The notes: generated from the letters alone by a model not told the origin. 35,479 nt of DNA from an uncultured bacterium (GCA_902776645.1 CACYQT010000037.1:1-35479), one strand, 5' to 3'; positions 17,204-26,215 are shown, numbered from the stretch's first letter. Made by a program: numbers and translations.

Positions 17204-17926
17204 ATGCCAGAAACACTCATCAAAGTACGTGGGGTCAACAAGACCTTCAATCTCGGTAAAGTCATCGTCCACGCCCTGAAAGACATCAACGTCGATATCT
17301 TCCGCGGTGAATACCTCTCCATCATGGGTCCGTCTGGATCCGGTAAGAGTACTCTTTTCAACATGATCGGGGCTCTTGACACGCCGACATCCGGCTCCGT
17401 CGAAGTCGCGGGCATCAACCTGACGCAGCTCTCCGCCCGTCAGTTGGCCCACTTCCGCGGACACCATATCGGCTACGTCTTCCAGTCCTACAACCTTCTG
17501 TACGCGTATGACGCCATCGGCAACGTCTCCCTGCCGTTGCTCTTCGGCGGCATGGATCCGGACAAGGCCCGCGAACGCTCCATCGAAGTTCTCAAGATGG
17601 TCGGACTCGGACACCGCCTCACCCACCGCCCGGACGAAATGTCCGGCGGTCAGCAGCAGCGTGTCGCCATCGCCCGCGCCTTGGCCAACGAACCCGCCAT
17701 CATCCTCGCCGACGAACCGACCGCCAACTTGGACTTGCAGACCGGTGAAGACATCATCAAGCTGATGTCCGACCTCTCCCGCCAGCTCGGCGTGACGGTC
17801 ATCACCGCCACCCACGACCACAAGATGCTCGCCACATCGGACCGCATCCTCTGGATCAAGGACGGCACCGTTGACAAGCTCCAGAACCGTGCAGACCTCA
17901 AGATCAACACCGGTTCCGTCAAATAA
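17204..17926 (+). CDS. LolD/MacB-type ABC ATPase, second copy
   Basis: 240 residues with all ATPase motifs: Walker A GPSGSGKST (42-50), Q-loop FQSYN (93-97), signature MSGGQQQRVAIARA (146-159), Walker B IILADEP (166-172) and switch His in ATHDH. It lacks the N-terminal extension of the first copy. The likely partner is the M28-FtsX fusion, which has no other free ATPase, whereas the first copy directly follows the smaller permease. AGGA precedes the ATG by 9 bases. It closes the seven-gene block and is followed by a strong hairpin terminator. Confidence 0.92.
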   Translation: MPETLIKVRGVNKTFNLGKVIVHALKDINVDIFRGEYLSIMGPSGSGKSTLFNMIGALDTPTSGSVEVAGINLTQLSARQLAHFRGHHIGYVFQSYNLLYAYDAIGNVSLPLLFGGMDPDKARERSIEVLKMVGLGHRLTHRPDEMSGGQQQRVAIARALANEPAIILADEPTANLDLQTGEDIIKLMSDLSRQLGVTVITATHDHKMLATSDRILWIKDGTVDKLQNRADLKINTGSVK

Positions 17927-17957
17927 CTGTTCTCTCACACGTTTTTATTCTTTACCA

Positions 17958-17991
17958 CAAGCACAAACAATCGCATTGTTTGTGCTTGTTT
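17958..17991 (+). terminator. Intrinsic terminator ending the transporter block
   Basis: A perfect 14-bp stem (17958-17971 with 17975-17988) with a CGC loop is followed by TTT. It is the most stable hairpin seen in the window and lies 31 bases after the second ATPase stop codon. The T run is short. The near-perfect symmetry would also allow it to act in the reverse direction. Confidence 0.8.
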
Positions 17992-18001
17992 CGTACTTAA
18001 G

Positions 18002-18733
18002 ATGAAAGTCAGAGCTGATCAACTGCTTGTCAATGCGGGGCTTGCGCCATCGAAGTCCGCCGCGCAGAAGCTTATCGAAAGTGGGCAGGTCCTGCTTCCG
18101 GACGGGACGGCTGTGCGCAAGCCCGCCCAAGGCATTGACGACTCGTTGCAGCTGAACGTCTTGCAAGAGCTGAAATACGTCTCGCGCGGCGCATACAAGC
18201 TGCTTCCCGCCATCGAGAAATTCCAGCCAGAACTTGAAGGCAGGACGGCTCTCGATTTGGGAGCGTCAACTGGCGGTTTCACAGATGTCCTTCTGCAACA
18301 TGGCGTTGCAAAAGTCTACGCCGTCGACGTCGGGACGGATCAACTGCATCCGAAACTCGCCGCCGATCCGCGCGTCGTCAATCTTCAGAAGACAAACGCG
18401 CGGCAGCTGTCGCGCGAACTCATTCCGGATCCGATCGACATTCTCGTCGGCGACGTGTCGTTCATTTCTCTCACAAAAGTCCTGCCGCCCTGCCAGCCGC
18501 TTCTTGCGCCAAACGCATGGATCGCCGTGCTCGTCAAGCCGCAATTCGAAACGGAACGCGAGAACATCGGCAAGCATGGCGTCGTGAAAGACGACAAAAT
18601 AAGGCAACAATGTGTCGATAAAATCTTGGTTTTTGCGCAATCGGAATTACATTGGATAAATTTAGATGTCATTCCGTCGCCGATTCTCGGTCCCGAAGGG
18701 AACCAGGAGTTCATCGCCGTTTTCAAAAACTAA
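18002..18733 (+). CDS. tlyA: TlyA-family rRNA 2'-O-methyltransferase
   Basis: 243 residues. An S4 RNA-binding domain (about 1-58, starting KVRADQLLVNAGLA) is followed by an FtsJ/RrmJ-type Rossmann methyltransferase. The SAM site is DLGASTGGFTD (85-95), and GDVSFISL (150-157) and LVKPQFE (177-183) give the catalytic Asp and Lys characteristic of ribose methyltransferases. Known family members methylate cytidines in 16S and 23S rRNA, and their loss gives capreomycin resistance. The family is often mislabelled hemolysin A, but nothing here suggests a toxin. The start lies 10 bases after the terminator hairpin without a clear ribosome site. Confidence 0.93.
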   Translation: MKVRADQLLVNAGLAPSKSAAQKLIESGQVLLPDGTAVRKPAQGIDDSLQLNVLQELKYVSRGAYKLLPAIEKFQPELEGRTALDLGASTGGFTDVLLQHGVAKVYAVDVGTDQLHPKLAADPRVVNLQKTNARQLSRELIPDPIDILVGDVSFISLTKVLPPCQPLLAPNAWIAVLVKPQFETERENIGKHGVVKDDKIRQQCVDKILVFAQSELHWINLDVIPSPILGPEGNQEFIAVFKN

Positions 18734-18750
18734 TACCACATTAAAAAATC

Positions 18751-18770
18751 TTATACCTTATTTATATATA
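18751..18770 (+). promoter_or_regulatory. Putative promoter of the glycyl radical enzyme gene
   Basis: TTATACCTTATTTATATATA carries the ACCTTA core and a TATATA -10-like end of the recurrent motif, 37 bases ahead of the ATG at 18808. No Shine-Dalgarno sequence is visible in that gap. Confidence 0.5.
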
Positions 18771-18807
18771 GTGTCCACAGACACCATTTCACCTCCAAAC
18801 CGACTAC

Positions 18808-20874
18808 ATGCCCATGACTCCTCACATCCAGTCACTTCTTGATTACATCAACGCCCATAACCATCATGCGCTTCGCCATGACGCAGACTGGCATCTCGAA
18901 GACGATTTCTCCGCGCGGAAACTGTCTCCGACAAAACGTTCCGCGGAAGCCTTGAAGGCGATGCTCGCGGCGGAAACGCCCGCGTTCATTCTGGACGAAC
19001 GCATCGCCTTCACGCGGACGGTCAAGCAGATTCCGGAGCAATTCACGGAAGAAGAATGGAAGGACATGCGCTCCAAGGCGTATCTCCATGAAAAAGGCTT
19101 TGTCTTCAACATCAGTCCGGACTACGCCACGACCATCAAGGCGGGCCTTCGCGCACGCCGTCAAATCGCCGTTGACCGTCTGGCCGTCGCCCGCGAACAG
19201 CATGACGACATGGGCGTCGAATTTCTGGAAGCGGCCATTTCGGGCATTGACGCCGTCATTGATCTGGCGAAACGCTATCGCGAAGCCGCTGAAAAGGAAG
19301 GCCGCACGGAAATCGCCGCCATTCTTTCACGCGTTCCGGAAAACGGCGCAACGACGTTCCATGAGGCTCTGCAGTTCTTCCGCATCCTCCACTACACGCT
19401 GTGGTGCGAAGGCGAATACCACAACGGCGTCGGTCGGTTTGACCAATACATGTTCCCCTATCTGAAGCATGATCTTGACAACGGAACACTTACGCAAGAC
19501 CAGGCGTTTGAGTTGCTGGAGGAATTCTTCCTGTCGTTCAACCGCGATTCCGACCTCTATGTCGGCGTCCAGCAGGGCGACAACGGCCAGAGTCTCGTTC
19601 TCGGCGGCGTGGACCGCGACGGCAACAACGCCTACAATCTTCTGACGGAAATGGCGTTGAAGGCCTCCTGCGAGTTGAAGCTCATCGACCCGAAAATCAA
19701 TCTGCGCATCGCCCATGACACGCCGATCGAGATACTTGAGAAGGCGACTGAACTCACAAAACAGGGCCTCGGCTTCCCGCAATATTCCAACGACGACGTC
19801 GTGATTCCAGGCCTCGTGGCCCATGGCTACGCGTTGGAGGACGCCCGCGACTACGCCGTCGCGGCCTGCTGGGAGTTCATCATTCCAGGCGTCGGCATGG
19901 ATTTGGCCAACATCGGCGCCGTTTCGCTGCCAGCTGTCGTCGACGAAGTCGTCCGCAGAAGCAATGCGCGCAATTTCGATGAATTCATGGACGACATCGC
20001 CGCCCAGCTGTCATTGGAGGCGGACGAACTGGAGAAGAACTGGAAGAAGGTCGAAATCCTGCCCGGACCGTTCGTCTCCGTCCTTTGCGACGGACGTATC
20101 GAAAACGCCCGCGACGTCTGCCACGGCAACAAATACAACAACTTCGGCATCCATGGGACAGGTCTTGCGACCGCCGTCGATTCATTGGAAGCCATCAAGA
20201 AACTCGTCTTCGAAAACCATGAACTGACATTGCAGCAAATCGCAAAACTCGTGGACACCGATTTCGCGGGCCAGCCTGAACTGCTGGCGAAAGTCCGCTA
20301 CGACTGCCCGAAGATGGGCAACGACATCGACGACGTCGATGAAATCGCGACGCGTCTTCTGGACGCCTACGCGGATTCATGGAAAGGCCGCAAAAACGCG
20401 CGCGGCGGCGTCTATCGTGCGGGAACAGGTTCCGCCATGTACTATCTGTGGCATGCGGCGGAGATTCCCGCGTCGGCGGACGGCCGCCTCAAACAGCAGC
20501 CGTTCCCCGCGAACTACGCGCCGTCGCTGAACGTGAAGGTCAACGGACCGTTGTCCGTCGTCAAGTCGTTCACTAAGCCGCATTTGCAACGCGTCATCAA
20601 CGGCGGGCCGCTGACGTTGGAGCTCCATGATTCCACCTTCCGCGAACCGGACGGCATCGCCAAAGTCGCGCGGCTCGTCCAATACTTCGCGCAACGCGGC
20701 GGCCATCAACTTCAGCTCAACGCCGTCAATCGTGATAAACTGCTTGCGGCGCAGGCGCATCCGGAGAACTACCGCAATTTGATCGTCCGCGTCTGGGGCT
20801 GGAGCGGCTATTTCGTCGAACTGGACAAGCCCTATCAGGATCATGTCATCAAACGCGTCGAAATGACGATGTGA
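18808..20874 (+). CDS. Glycyl radical enzyme, PFL-like, uncharacterised subgroup
   Basis: 688 residues, shorter than characterised PFL, glycerol dehydratase or choline lyase (about 750-850). The C-terminal glycyl-radical loop reads RVWGWSGYFVELDKPYQ with Gly664 as the radical site, and the expected trailing Gln is present. The thiyl-radical Cys lies in AVAACWEFIIPG (Cys354), where dehydratases usually read CVEP and PFL reads CC. Cys-Trp-Glu is a different active-site triad, so the substrate cannot be assigned. The conserved Glu two residues on resembles the general base of dehydratases and C-N lyases. The enzyme needs a radical SAM activase, and none is adjacent. It is strictly anaerobic and cytoplasmic. 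A second ATG two codons on (18814) is equally possible. The stop overlaps the next gene. Confidence 0.88.
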   Translation: MPMTPHIQSLLDYINAHNHHALRHDADWHLEDDFSARKLSPTKRSAEALKAMLAAETPAFILDERIAFTRTVKQIPEQFTEEEWKDMRSKAYLHEKGFVFNISPDYATTIKAGLRARRQIAVDRLAVAREQHDDMGVEFLEAAISGIDAVIDLAKRYREAAEKEGRTEIAAILSRVPENGATTFHEALQFFRILHYTLWCEGEYHNGVGRFDQYMFPYLKHDLDNGTLTQDQAFELLEEFFLSFNRDSDLYVGVQQGDNGQSLVLGGVDRDGNNAYNLLTEMALKASCELKLIDPKINLRIAHDTPIEILEKATELTKQGLGFPQYSNDDVVIPGLVAHGYALEDARDYAVAACWEFIIPGVGMDLANIGAVSLPAVVDEVVRRSNARNFDEFMDDIAAQLSLEADELEKNWKKVEILPGPFVSVLCDGRIENARDVCHGNKYNNFGIHGTGLATAVDSLEAIKKLVFENHELTLQQIAKLVDTDFAGQPELLAKVRYDCPKMGNDIDDVDEIATRLLDAYADSWKGRKNARGGVYRAGTGSAMYYLWHAAEIPASADGRLKQQPFPANYAPSLNVKVNGPLSVVKSFTKPHLQRVINGGPLTLELHDSTFREPDGIAKVARLVQYFAQRGGHQLQLNAVNRDKLLAAQAHPENYRNLIVRVWGWSGYFVELDKPYQDHVIKRVEMTM

Positions 20875-21476
20875 CAATGGAAACGCTTCTACAAGATTCC
20901 CCTCTGACTATCCCGCAGGCTGTTCTCGCCCTGCGGGGCGGCCAAGTCATCGCCGCCCCCACGGAAACCGTCTACGGTCTGATGGCATTGTGGAAATCCG
21001 CCACCGCGCGGCAGGAAATCTACCGTCTGAAACATCGCCCCGCCGACAAACGCCTCCAGATGCTGGCCCCGGATGTCGAAACAGCCATTCGCGCAGGCTT
21101 GAAGCCGAATGACATGCTTCGGAAAATCGCCGCGGCCTTTTGGCCCGGCCCGTTGACCGTCATCGTCGAAGCGAACGACGGCGACACCATCGGCCTGCGG
21201 ATTCCCAACCATCCATTTGTTCTCAAACTTTTGCGCGAACTCGGCGAGCCGTTGGCCGCCACATCCGCCAATCTGTCCGGAACGACCGCCGCCATCACGC
21301 CATCGGATGCGGTCGCCCATCTGGACGGCCGCCCCGCCCTGCTCATCGACGGCGGCGAAGTCACCGTCACAGGCGGCGCGTCGTCCACCGTCGTCTCAAT
21401 CGTCGGCGGCGATCTGAAGATTCTCCGCCAAGGCCCCATCACTCTAGAAGATATCCAAACAACGTTGGACGGCTGA
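20871..21476 (+). CDS. tsaC: YrdC/Sua5 family threonylcarbamoyl-AMP synthase
   Basis: About 200 residues of the YrdC fold. It makes threonylcarbamoyl-AMP from threonine, bicarbonate and ATP for the t6A37 modification of tRNAs reading ANN codons. Visible motifs are APTETVYGL at the start of the fold, KHRPADKRLQML, the FWPGPLTVIV strand, and the nucleotide-site SANLSG. The start is either GTG at 20871, overlapping the previous stop as GTGA, or ATG at 20877, two codons on. The ATG is more conventional, the GTG gives coupling. There is no C-terminal Sua5 domain, so it is the short TsaC type. YciO-like paralogues share the fold, so the symbol is provisional. A hairpin terminator overlaps its stop codon. 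Confidence 0.88.
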   Translation: MTMETLLQDSPLTIPQAVLALRGGQVIAAPTETVYGLMALWKSATARQEIYRLKHRPADKRLQMLAPDVETAIRAGLKPNDMLRKIAAAFWPGPLTVIVEANDGDTIGLRIPNHPFVLKLLRELGEPLAATSANLSGTTAAITPSDAVAHLDGRPALLIDGGEVTVTGGASSTVVSIVGGDLKILRQGPITLEDIQTTLDG

Positions 21477-21487
21477 GCCGTCCTTTT
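21467..21487 (+). terminator. Intrinsic terminator overlapping the yrdC stop codon
   Basis: GGACGGC (21467-21473) pairs with GCCGTCC (21477-21483). The three-base loop is exactly the TGA stop codon, and TTTT follows. The coding end is thus built into the terminator, a compact arrangement. Confidence 0.75.
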
Positions 21488-21515
21488 CCCATCCATATTC
21501 ATTTGGAGCATTCAC

Positions 21516-24500
21516 ATGGATTCATTGTACCAGAAAGACCAATCCGTCCCCTTCGAAAAGATTTTCTCCAATCCAGGCTCGCTTTACCGCGACACGCCGT
21601 TCTGGGCGTGGAACTGCAAGCTTGAGGAAGACCAGCTGCGTCGTCAGATCGCCGTCTTCCAGGAGATGGGCATGGGCGGCTTCCATATGCACTCCCGCAC
21701 GGGCATGGGGACTCCTTATCTGGCGAAGGAATTCATGGAACGCGTCGACAACTGCGTCGATGAAGCCAAAAAGCGCAACATGCTCGCATGGCTTTACGAT
21801 GAAGACCGCTGGCCGTCCGGCGCCGCAGGCGGCATCGTCACGAAGAACCCGAAATATCGTGCGCGCCATCTGGAAATCCGTTTCAAGCCACTGGATACGC
21901 CGCCGAATCCGGAAAACGACAATTCGGGCCGCCTTCTGGCCTGCTATCTTGTCAAACTGGATTCCAACGGCTGTCTTGCGGAGTACAAAAAATGCGAAGC
22001 GCAGGACGATACGCCGCTTGGATTCCGCAAAATCTTCTGCTATCTGATGGTCTCCAATAAGGATTCATGGTACAACGACCAGACCTATGTCGACACGCTC
22101 AACCCGCGCGCCATCCAGGAGTTCGTCAACGTCACGCACGAAGCCTACCGCAAGAGCATCGGCAAGGAGTTCGACAAGACCGTTCCCGCCATTTTCACGG
22201 ACGAACCGCAGTTCACCCGCAAAAGCTCCCTCACCTTCGCGCAGGAGGAGAAAATTGTCAATCTCCCATTCACGGACGACTTCCCCGAAACCTACAAGGC
22301 GGCCTACGGCGTCGATTTCTACGACACGCTTCCCGAACTCGTCTGGGAACTGCCGAATGGCAAATACTCGCTGGCCCGCTATCGTTTCCATGACCATGTG
22401 GCCGAACGTTTTGCATCCGCTTTCGCGGACACCATCGGCGACTGGTGCAAAAAGAACAACCTCCGCAGCACAGGCCATATGATGGAGGAGCCGACGTTGA
22501 CGTCGCAGACCGCCGCCTTGGGCGAAGCCATGCGCAGCTACCGCGGCTTCCTCCTCCCCGGCATCGACACATTGTGCGACTGCCAGGAGCTCTCCACCGC
22601 CAAACAGGCCCAGTCCGCCTCGCGTCAATTCGGCCGCGGCGGCGTCCTCAGCGAACTCAACGGCGTGACCGACTGGGACTTCAACTTCATGGGGCACAAA
22701 GGCCATGGCGACTGGCAGGCCGCCCTTGGCGTGACCGTCCGCGTCCCGCATCTTTCATGGGTCTCCATGGCGGGCGAGGCCAAACGCGACTATCCGGCCT
22801 CCATCCACTACCAGTCGCCGTGGTACAAGAAATATCCCGTCATCGCGGATCATTTCGCACGCGTAAACGCCGCCATGACGCGCGGCAAGGCCGTCTCGCA
22901 CATCGCCGTCGTCCATCCCGTCGAATCCTTCTGGCTCCTCTGGGGGCCGTTGGACCAGACGTCCGTCGCACGGCAGCAGGCGGAGGAGAACTTCGGCAAT
23001 CTCTTCGAATGGCTGCTCAAAGGACTGCTTGATTTCGACCTTCTCTCCGAATCCCTCCTGCCCATCCAGAACGTCCACGTCGAAAGCAAAGAACTCTGCG
23101 TCGGCGAAATGAAATACTCCACGATTCTCGTCCCGCCGTGCATCACGCTCCGTTCCTCCACGCTGAAGATATTGGAAGACTTCCGCGCCGCAGGCGGCGA
23201 TGTCATTTTCGCGGGCGATGTCGCGCCATTGTGCGACGCGGAGCCGTCCAAACGCGCCGCGAAACTGGCGTCGAACTGCCGCCAGACCGTTTTCACAAGA
23301 GCCGCCCTGCTCGCGGCTTTGGACTCGCGCCGCGAACTGAAAGTCCTCAGCAAAGCCCGCGGTGCCGCCATGGGCGGTCTTCTTTACCAGTTGCGCGAAC
23401 AAGACGGCGTCCGCTATCTCTTCCTGACAAGAACGGACCGCTACGGCAACGTCGAAACGTCCCGCGTCATGCTGAAAGGCTCATGGCAGCTGGAATATCT
23501 GGACACGTCAAACGGCTCCATCACGCCGTTGCAGGCGGATGTCGCCAACGGATGGACGACCGTCGAAACGGAAATCTATCCGCACGGCCATCTACTCCTG
23601 CGGCTCAAGCCGTCCGACATGAGCAACGGCCAGCCCATCCCGCGGTTCCCCATCAATCAGGGAGTCATCGAATCCAGCATCGTCGCACGCGTCAAAGGAG
23701 ACTGCATTCCCGTCACATTGGACGAACCGAACGTGCTTGTGCTCGATGAACCGACATGGAAGCTCGACAACGGCGAATGGCAGCCCGAAGAGGAAATCCT
23801 CCGTCTGGACAACCGCGTCCGCGCATTGATCGGCCTCCGCCCGAAGACCGGCCATATCGTCCAGCCATGGGTCTATCCCGTCTCGCCGAAAGTCCACGGC
23901 ACGCTGACGCTGAAATTCAGCATCCACTGCCAGGCGTACGTCGACCGGTCGTTCCTCGCCCTCGAACAGCCGCAGCAATCCACGATCTTCCTCGACGGGA
24001 AGTTGATAGAATTTGTGGACGCAGGCTACTGGACGGACGAATGCGTCCGCAAGACACAATTGCCGCCGCTCAAGCCAGGCGAACACGTCATCCAGATCAT
24101 CCGCGACTACCGCGACGACACCGACATCGAACGGATGTACCTTCTTGGCGATTTCGGCGTCAAGGTCGAAGGCGACCGCCTGACCATCGTCGAGCCTGTC
24201 CGCACGCTTCATTGGGGCGATGTCGCGCCGCAAGGCCTTCCGTTCTATGGCGGCAACATCACCTATCATACGACCTTCGCCCTGCCGGAGGAAAAGAACG
24301 CGTCGCTCCGCCTGCCCTCGCGGCAGGCCGATTTCAGCCCCGAACTCTGGGGGCGCCAGGCAGCCCGCGAAATCGATTTCGCATCGTTCCGCGGCACGCT
24401 TATCGGCGTCGCATTGGACGGCAAGGCGGTCGGCGACATCGCCTTCTCGCCGTTCCAGCTGAATCTCGGCAAGCTCGCCGCCGGCGAGCACAAGCTTGAT

Positions 24501-24668
24501 CTCACGCTGTACGGCAACCGCGAGAACTCCTTCGGCCCCATCCATCTGGGCGGACGCATCCGCTGGGTCGGCCCCAACGCATGGAGAACCAACGGCGACA
24601 TGTTCACCTATGATTACTTCCTCCTTCCGCTCGGCATCATGAAATCGCCGTTCATTCTCAACGCATGA
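21516..24668 (+). CDS. GH106-like glycoside hydrolase (alpha-L-rhamnosidase type)
   Basis: 1050 residues without a signal peptide, so probably cytoplasmic. The N-terminal barrel shows the pattern of GH106 and its relatives: PFWAWNCKL (28-36), a GMGGFHMHSRTGM segment (52-64), WLYDEDRWPSGAAGG (92-106) and FTDEPQF (227-233), whose acidic pair is a candidate for the catalytic site. C-terminal parts are beta-rich with a galactose-binding-like jelly roll at about 930-1030. GH106 enzymes remove alpha-L-rhamnose from pectin-derived chains such as rhamnogalacturonan II. The distant similarity of the wider family means other deoxy-sugars or uronosides remain possible. A cytoplasmic location suggests action on imported oligosaccharides. 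The start ATG has GGAG 9 bases upstream. No transporter or regulator for the sugar is next to it. Confidence 0.8.
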   Translation: MDSLYQKDQSVPFEKIFSNPGSLYRDTPFWAWNCKLEEDQLRRQIAVFQEMGMGGFHMHSRTGMGTPYLAKEFMERVDNCVDEAKKRNMLAWLYDEDRWPSGAAGGIVTKNPKYRARHLEIRFKPLDTPPNPENDNSGRLLACYLVKLDSNGCLAEYKKCEAQDDTPLGFRKIFCYLMVSNKDSWYNDQTYVDTLNPRAIQEFVNVTHEAYRKSIGKEFDKTVPAIFTDEPQFTRKSSLTFAQEEKIVNLPFTDDFPETYKAAYGVDFYDTLPELVWELPNGKYSLARYRFHDHVAERFASAFADTIGDWCKKNNLRSTGHMMEEPTLTSQTAALGEAMRSYRGFLLPGIDTLCDCQELSTAKQAQSASRQFGRGGVLSELNGVTDWDFNFMGHKGHGDWQAALGVTVRVPHLSWVSMAGEAKRDYPASIHYQSPWYKKYPVIADHFARVNAAMTRGKAVSHIAVVHPVESFWLLWGPLDQTSVARQQAEENFGNLFEWLLKGLLDFDLLSESLLPIQNVHVESKELCVGEMKYSTILVPPCITLRSSTLKILEDFRAAGGDVIFAGDVAPLCDAEPSKRAAKLASNCRQTVFTRAALLAALDSRRELKVLSKARGAAMGGLLYQLREQDGVRYLFLTRTDRYGNVETSRVMLKGSWQLEYLDTSNGSITPLQADVANGWTTVETEIYPHGHLLLRLKPSDMSNGQPIPRFPINQGVIESSIVARVKGDCIPVTLDEPNVLVLDEPTWKLDNGEWQPEEEILRLDNRVRALIGLRPKTGHIVQPWVYPVSPKVHGTLTLKFSIHCQAYVDRSFLALEQPQQSTIFLDGKLIEFVDAGYWTDECVRKTQLPPLKPGEHVIQIIRDYRDDTDIERMYLLGDFGVKVEGDRLTIVEPVRTLHWGDVAPQGLPFYGGNITYHTTFALPEEKNASLRLPSRQADFSPELWGRQAAREIDFASFRGTLIGVALDGKAVGDIAFSPFQLNLGKLAAGEHKLDLTLYGNRENSFGPIHLGGRIRWVGPNAWRTNGDMFTYDYFLLPLGIMKSPFILNA

Positions 24669-24761
24669 AAAAATGAAAAACAGAGAAAGCGGTTTATATT
24701 AATAGATTTGGCCTAAGACATCGTTCTTTTCAAACATTCACCCAACACACGGAGAATCACC

Positions 24762-25964
24762 ATGAAAATCGTACTCGCATATTCCGGCGGTCTGGACACG
24801 TCCTGCATCCTCAAGTGGTTGCAGGAGACATACAACGCCGAAGTCATCACCTACTGCGCGAACGTCGGGCAGGAAGAGGAACTGGACGGATTGCATGAAA
24901 AAGCGTACGCCACAGGCGCCGTCAAATCCTATATCGAAGATCTGACGGAAGAGTTCGCGAAAGACTACATCTTCCCGATGTTCCAGGCCAACGCCATCTA
25001 CGAGAACATGTATCTCCTCGGCACGTCCATCGCCCGCCCGCTCATCGCGAAGCATCTCGTCGATGTCGCGAAGGCCGAAGGTGCCGAATACATCTGCCAT
25101 GGCGCGACCGGCAAAGGCAACGACCAGATCCGCTTCGAACTGTCCGCCTACGCCCTGAATCCGGACATCAAAGTCATCGCCTGCTGGCGCACGCCCGAAT
25201 GGAAGTTCCGCTCCCGCACGGATCTGATCAACTACGCGCATGAACGCAAGATTCCGATCACCGTCTCCGCCGCGAAGCCCTACTCCATGGACCGCAACCT
25301 CCTCCATATCTCCTTCGAAGGCGGCGTGCTGGAAGATCCGTGGCAGGAAGCCCCCGAGACATGCCATGTCCTGACGACACCCGTCGAAAAGGCCCCCGAC
25401 CAGCCCGAATACGTCACCATCGAATTCGTGAAGGGCATTCCCGTCAAAGTCAACGGCAAGGAGCTCAGCCCCGCCAATCTCATGCGCGAACTCAACCGCC
25501 TCGGCGGAAAGCACGGCGTCGGCCGCATCGACATCGTCGAGACGCGCTACACGGGCATGAAAGACCGCGGCGTCTATGAGACCCCCGGCGGAACCATCCT
25601 CTTCCACGCCCACCGCGCGTTGGAGTCCATCTGCATGGACCGTGAAGTCATGAGCATGCGCGACCAGCTCATCCCGCAGTACGCCAACATGGTCTACAAC
25701 GGCTTCTGGTTCTCGCCGGAACGCGAATTCCTCCAGGCCGCCATCACGGAAAGCCAGAAGAACGTCACGGGCGAAGTCCGCGTGAAACTCTACAAAGGCA
25801 ACTGCTTCATCAGCGGCCGCCGCTCCCCGTACACGCTCTATGATTCGGAAGTCGTCACATTCGAAAAGGACAACGTCTACAACCAGGCGGACGCCACGGG
25901 CTTCATCGCCCTCAACGCCCTCCGTCTGCGCATCGGCGCCAAAGCCTTGAAGCCCAACGACTAA
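24762..25964 (+). CDS. argG: Argininosuccinate synthase
   Basis: 400 residues, the usual length. It joins citrulline and aspartate with ATP cleavage to AMP and PPi, the penultimate step of arginine synthesis. The PP-loop AYSGGLDTS is at residues 6-14. Family blocks follow in order: [12 protein letters not shown], the [13 protein letters not shown] segment with the citrulline/aspartate-binding residues, [14 protein letters not shown], and near the end [17 protein letters not shown]. Ribosome site GGAGA lies 7 bases ahead of the ATG. argH is not adjacent, so the arginine genes are scattered. It has its own terminator and probably its own promoter in the AT-rich gap 24669-24761. Confidence 0.97.
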   Translation: MKIVLAYSGGLDTSCILKWLQETYNAEVITYCANVGQEEELDGLHEKAYATGAVKSYIEDLTEEFAKDYIFPMFQANAIYENMYLLGTSIARPLIAKHLVDVAKAEGAEYICHGATGKGNDQIRFELSAYALNPDIKVIACWRTPEWKFRSRTDLINYAHERKIPITVSAAKPYSMDRNLLHISFEGGVLEDPWQEAPETCHVLTTPVEKAPDQPEYVTIEFVKGIPVKVNGKELSPANLMRELNRLGGKHGVGRIDIVETRYTGMKDRGVYETPGGTILFHAHRALESICMDREVMSMRDQLIPQYANMVYNGFWFSPEREFLQAAITESQKNVTGEVRVKLYKGNCFISGRRSPYTLYDSEVVTFEKDNVYNQADATGFIALNALRLRIGAKALKPND

Positions 25965-26035
25965 ACTCTGACAGCCGCAAAATACAGGCCTATCCGCCTG
26001 CATTAGGGATGCCATTGGAACGTTGAAGCATCCAG

Positions 26036-26070
26036 ACAGCCTCTTTCCTCCAACGGGAAGAGGCTGTTTT
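26036..26070 (+). terminator. Intrinsic terminator after argG
   Basis: A 13-bp stem ACAGCCTCTTTCC (26036-26048) pairs with GGGAAGAGGCTGT (26055-26067), one pair being T-G, with a six-base loop. The right arm merges into TTTT at 26067-26070. It sits about 70 bases after the argG stop. Confidence 0.85.
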
Positions 26071-26177
26071 CGTTTGTGAATATGCTTTTGTAGCCATTTT
26101 CACGCCTTGACAACTCTTCCGATGATTCTTGCAATCTCCACGAAAGCCAATTCGCTTTCATTCTTTTTTATTAAAAA

Positions 26178-26215
26178 AGCATTAATAAACGACACGCTAG
26201 TGTTTCATTAATGCT
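26178..26215. repeat. Imperfect inverted repeat in the AT-rich gap
   Basis: Arms AGCATTAAT (26178-26186) and ATTAATGCT (26207-26215) are perfect, and inner bases (AAA...CAC with GTGTTT) extend the pairing with a bulge. It is flanked by A/T runs on both sides. It could be an operator, a bidirectional terminator or an attachment-like site, and nothing favours one strongly. Confidence 0.45.

Noticed and set aside
18002..18733. Hemolysin A label for the TlyA-like gene
   Set aside because: The S4 plus FtsJ-type methyltransferase architecture with catalytic Asp/Lys shows an RNA methyltransferase, not a toxin.
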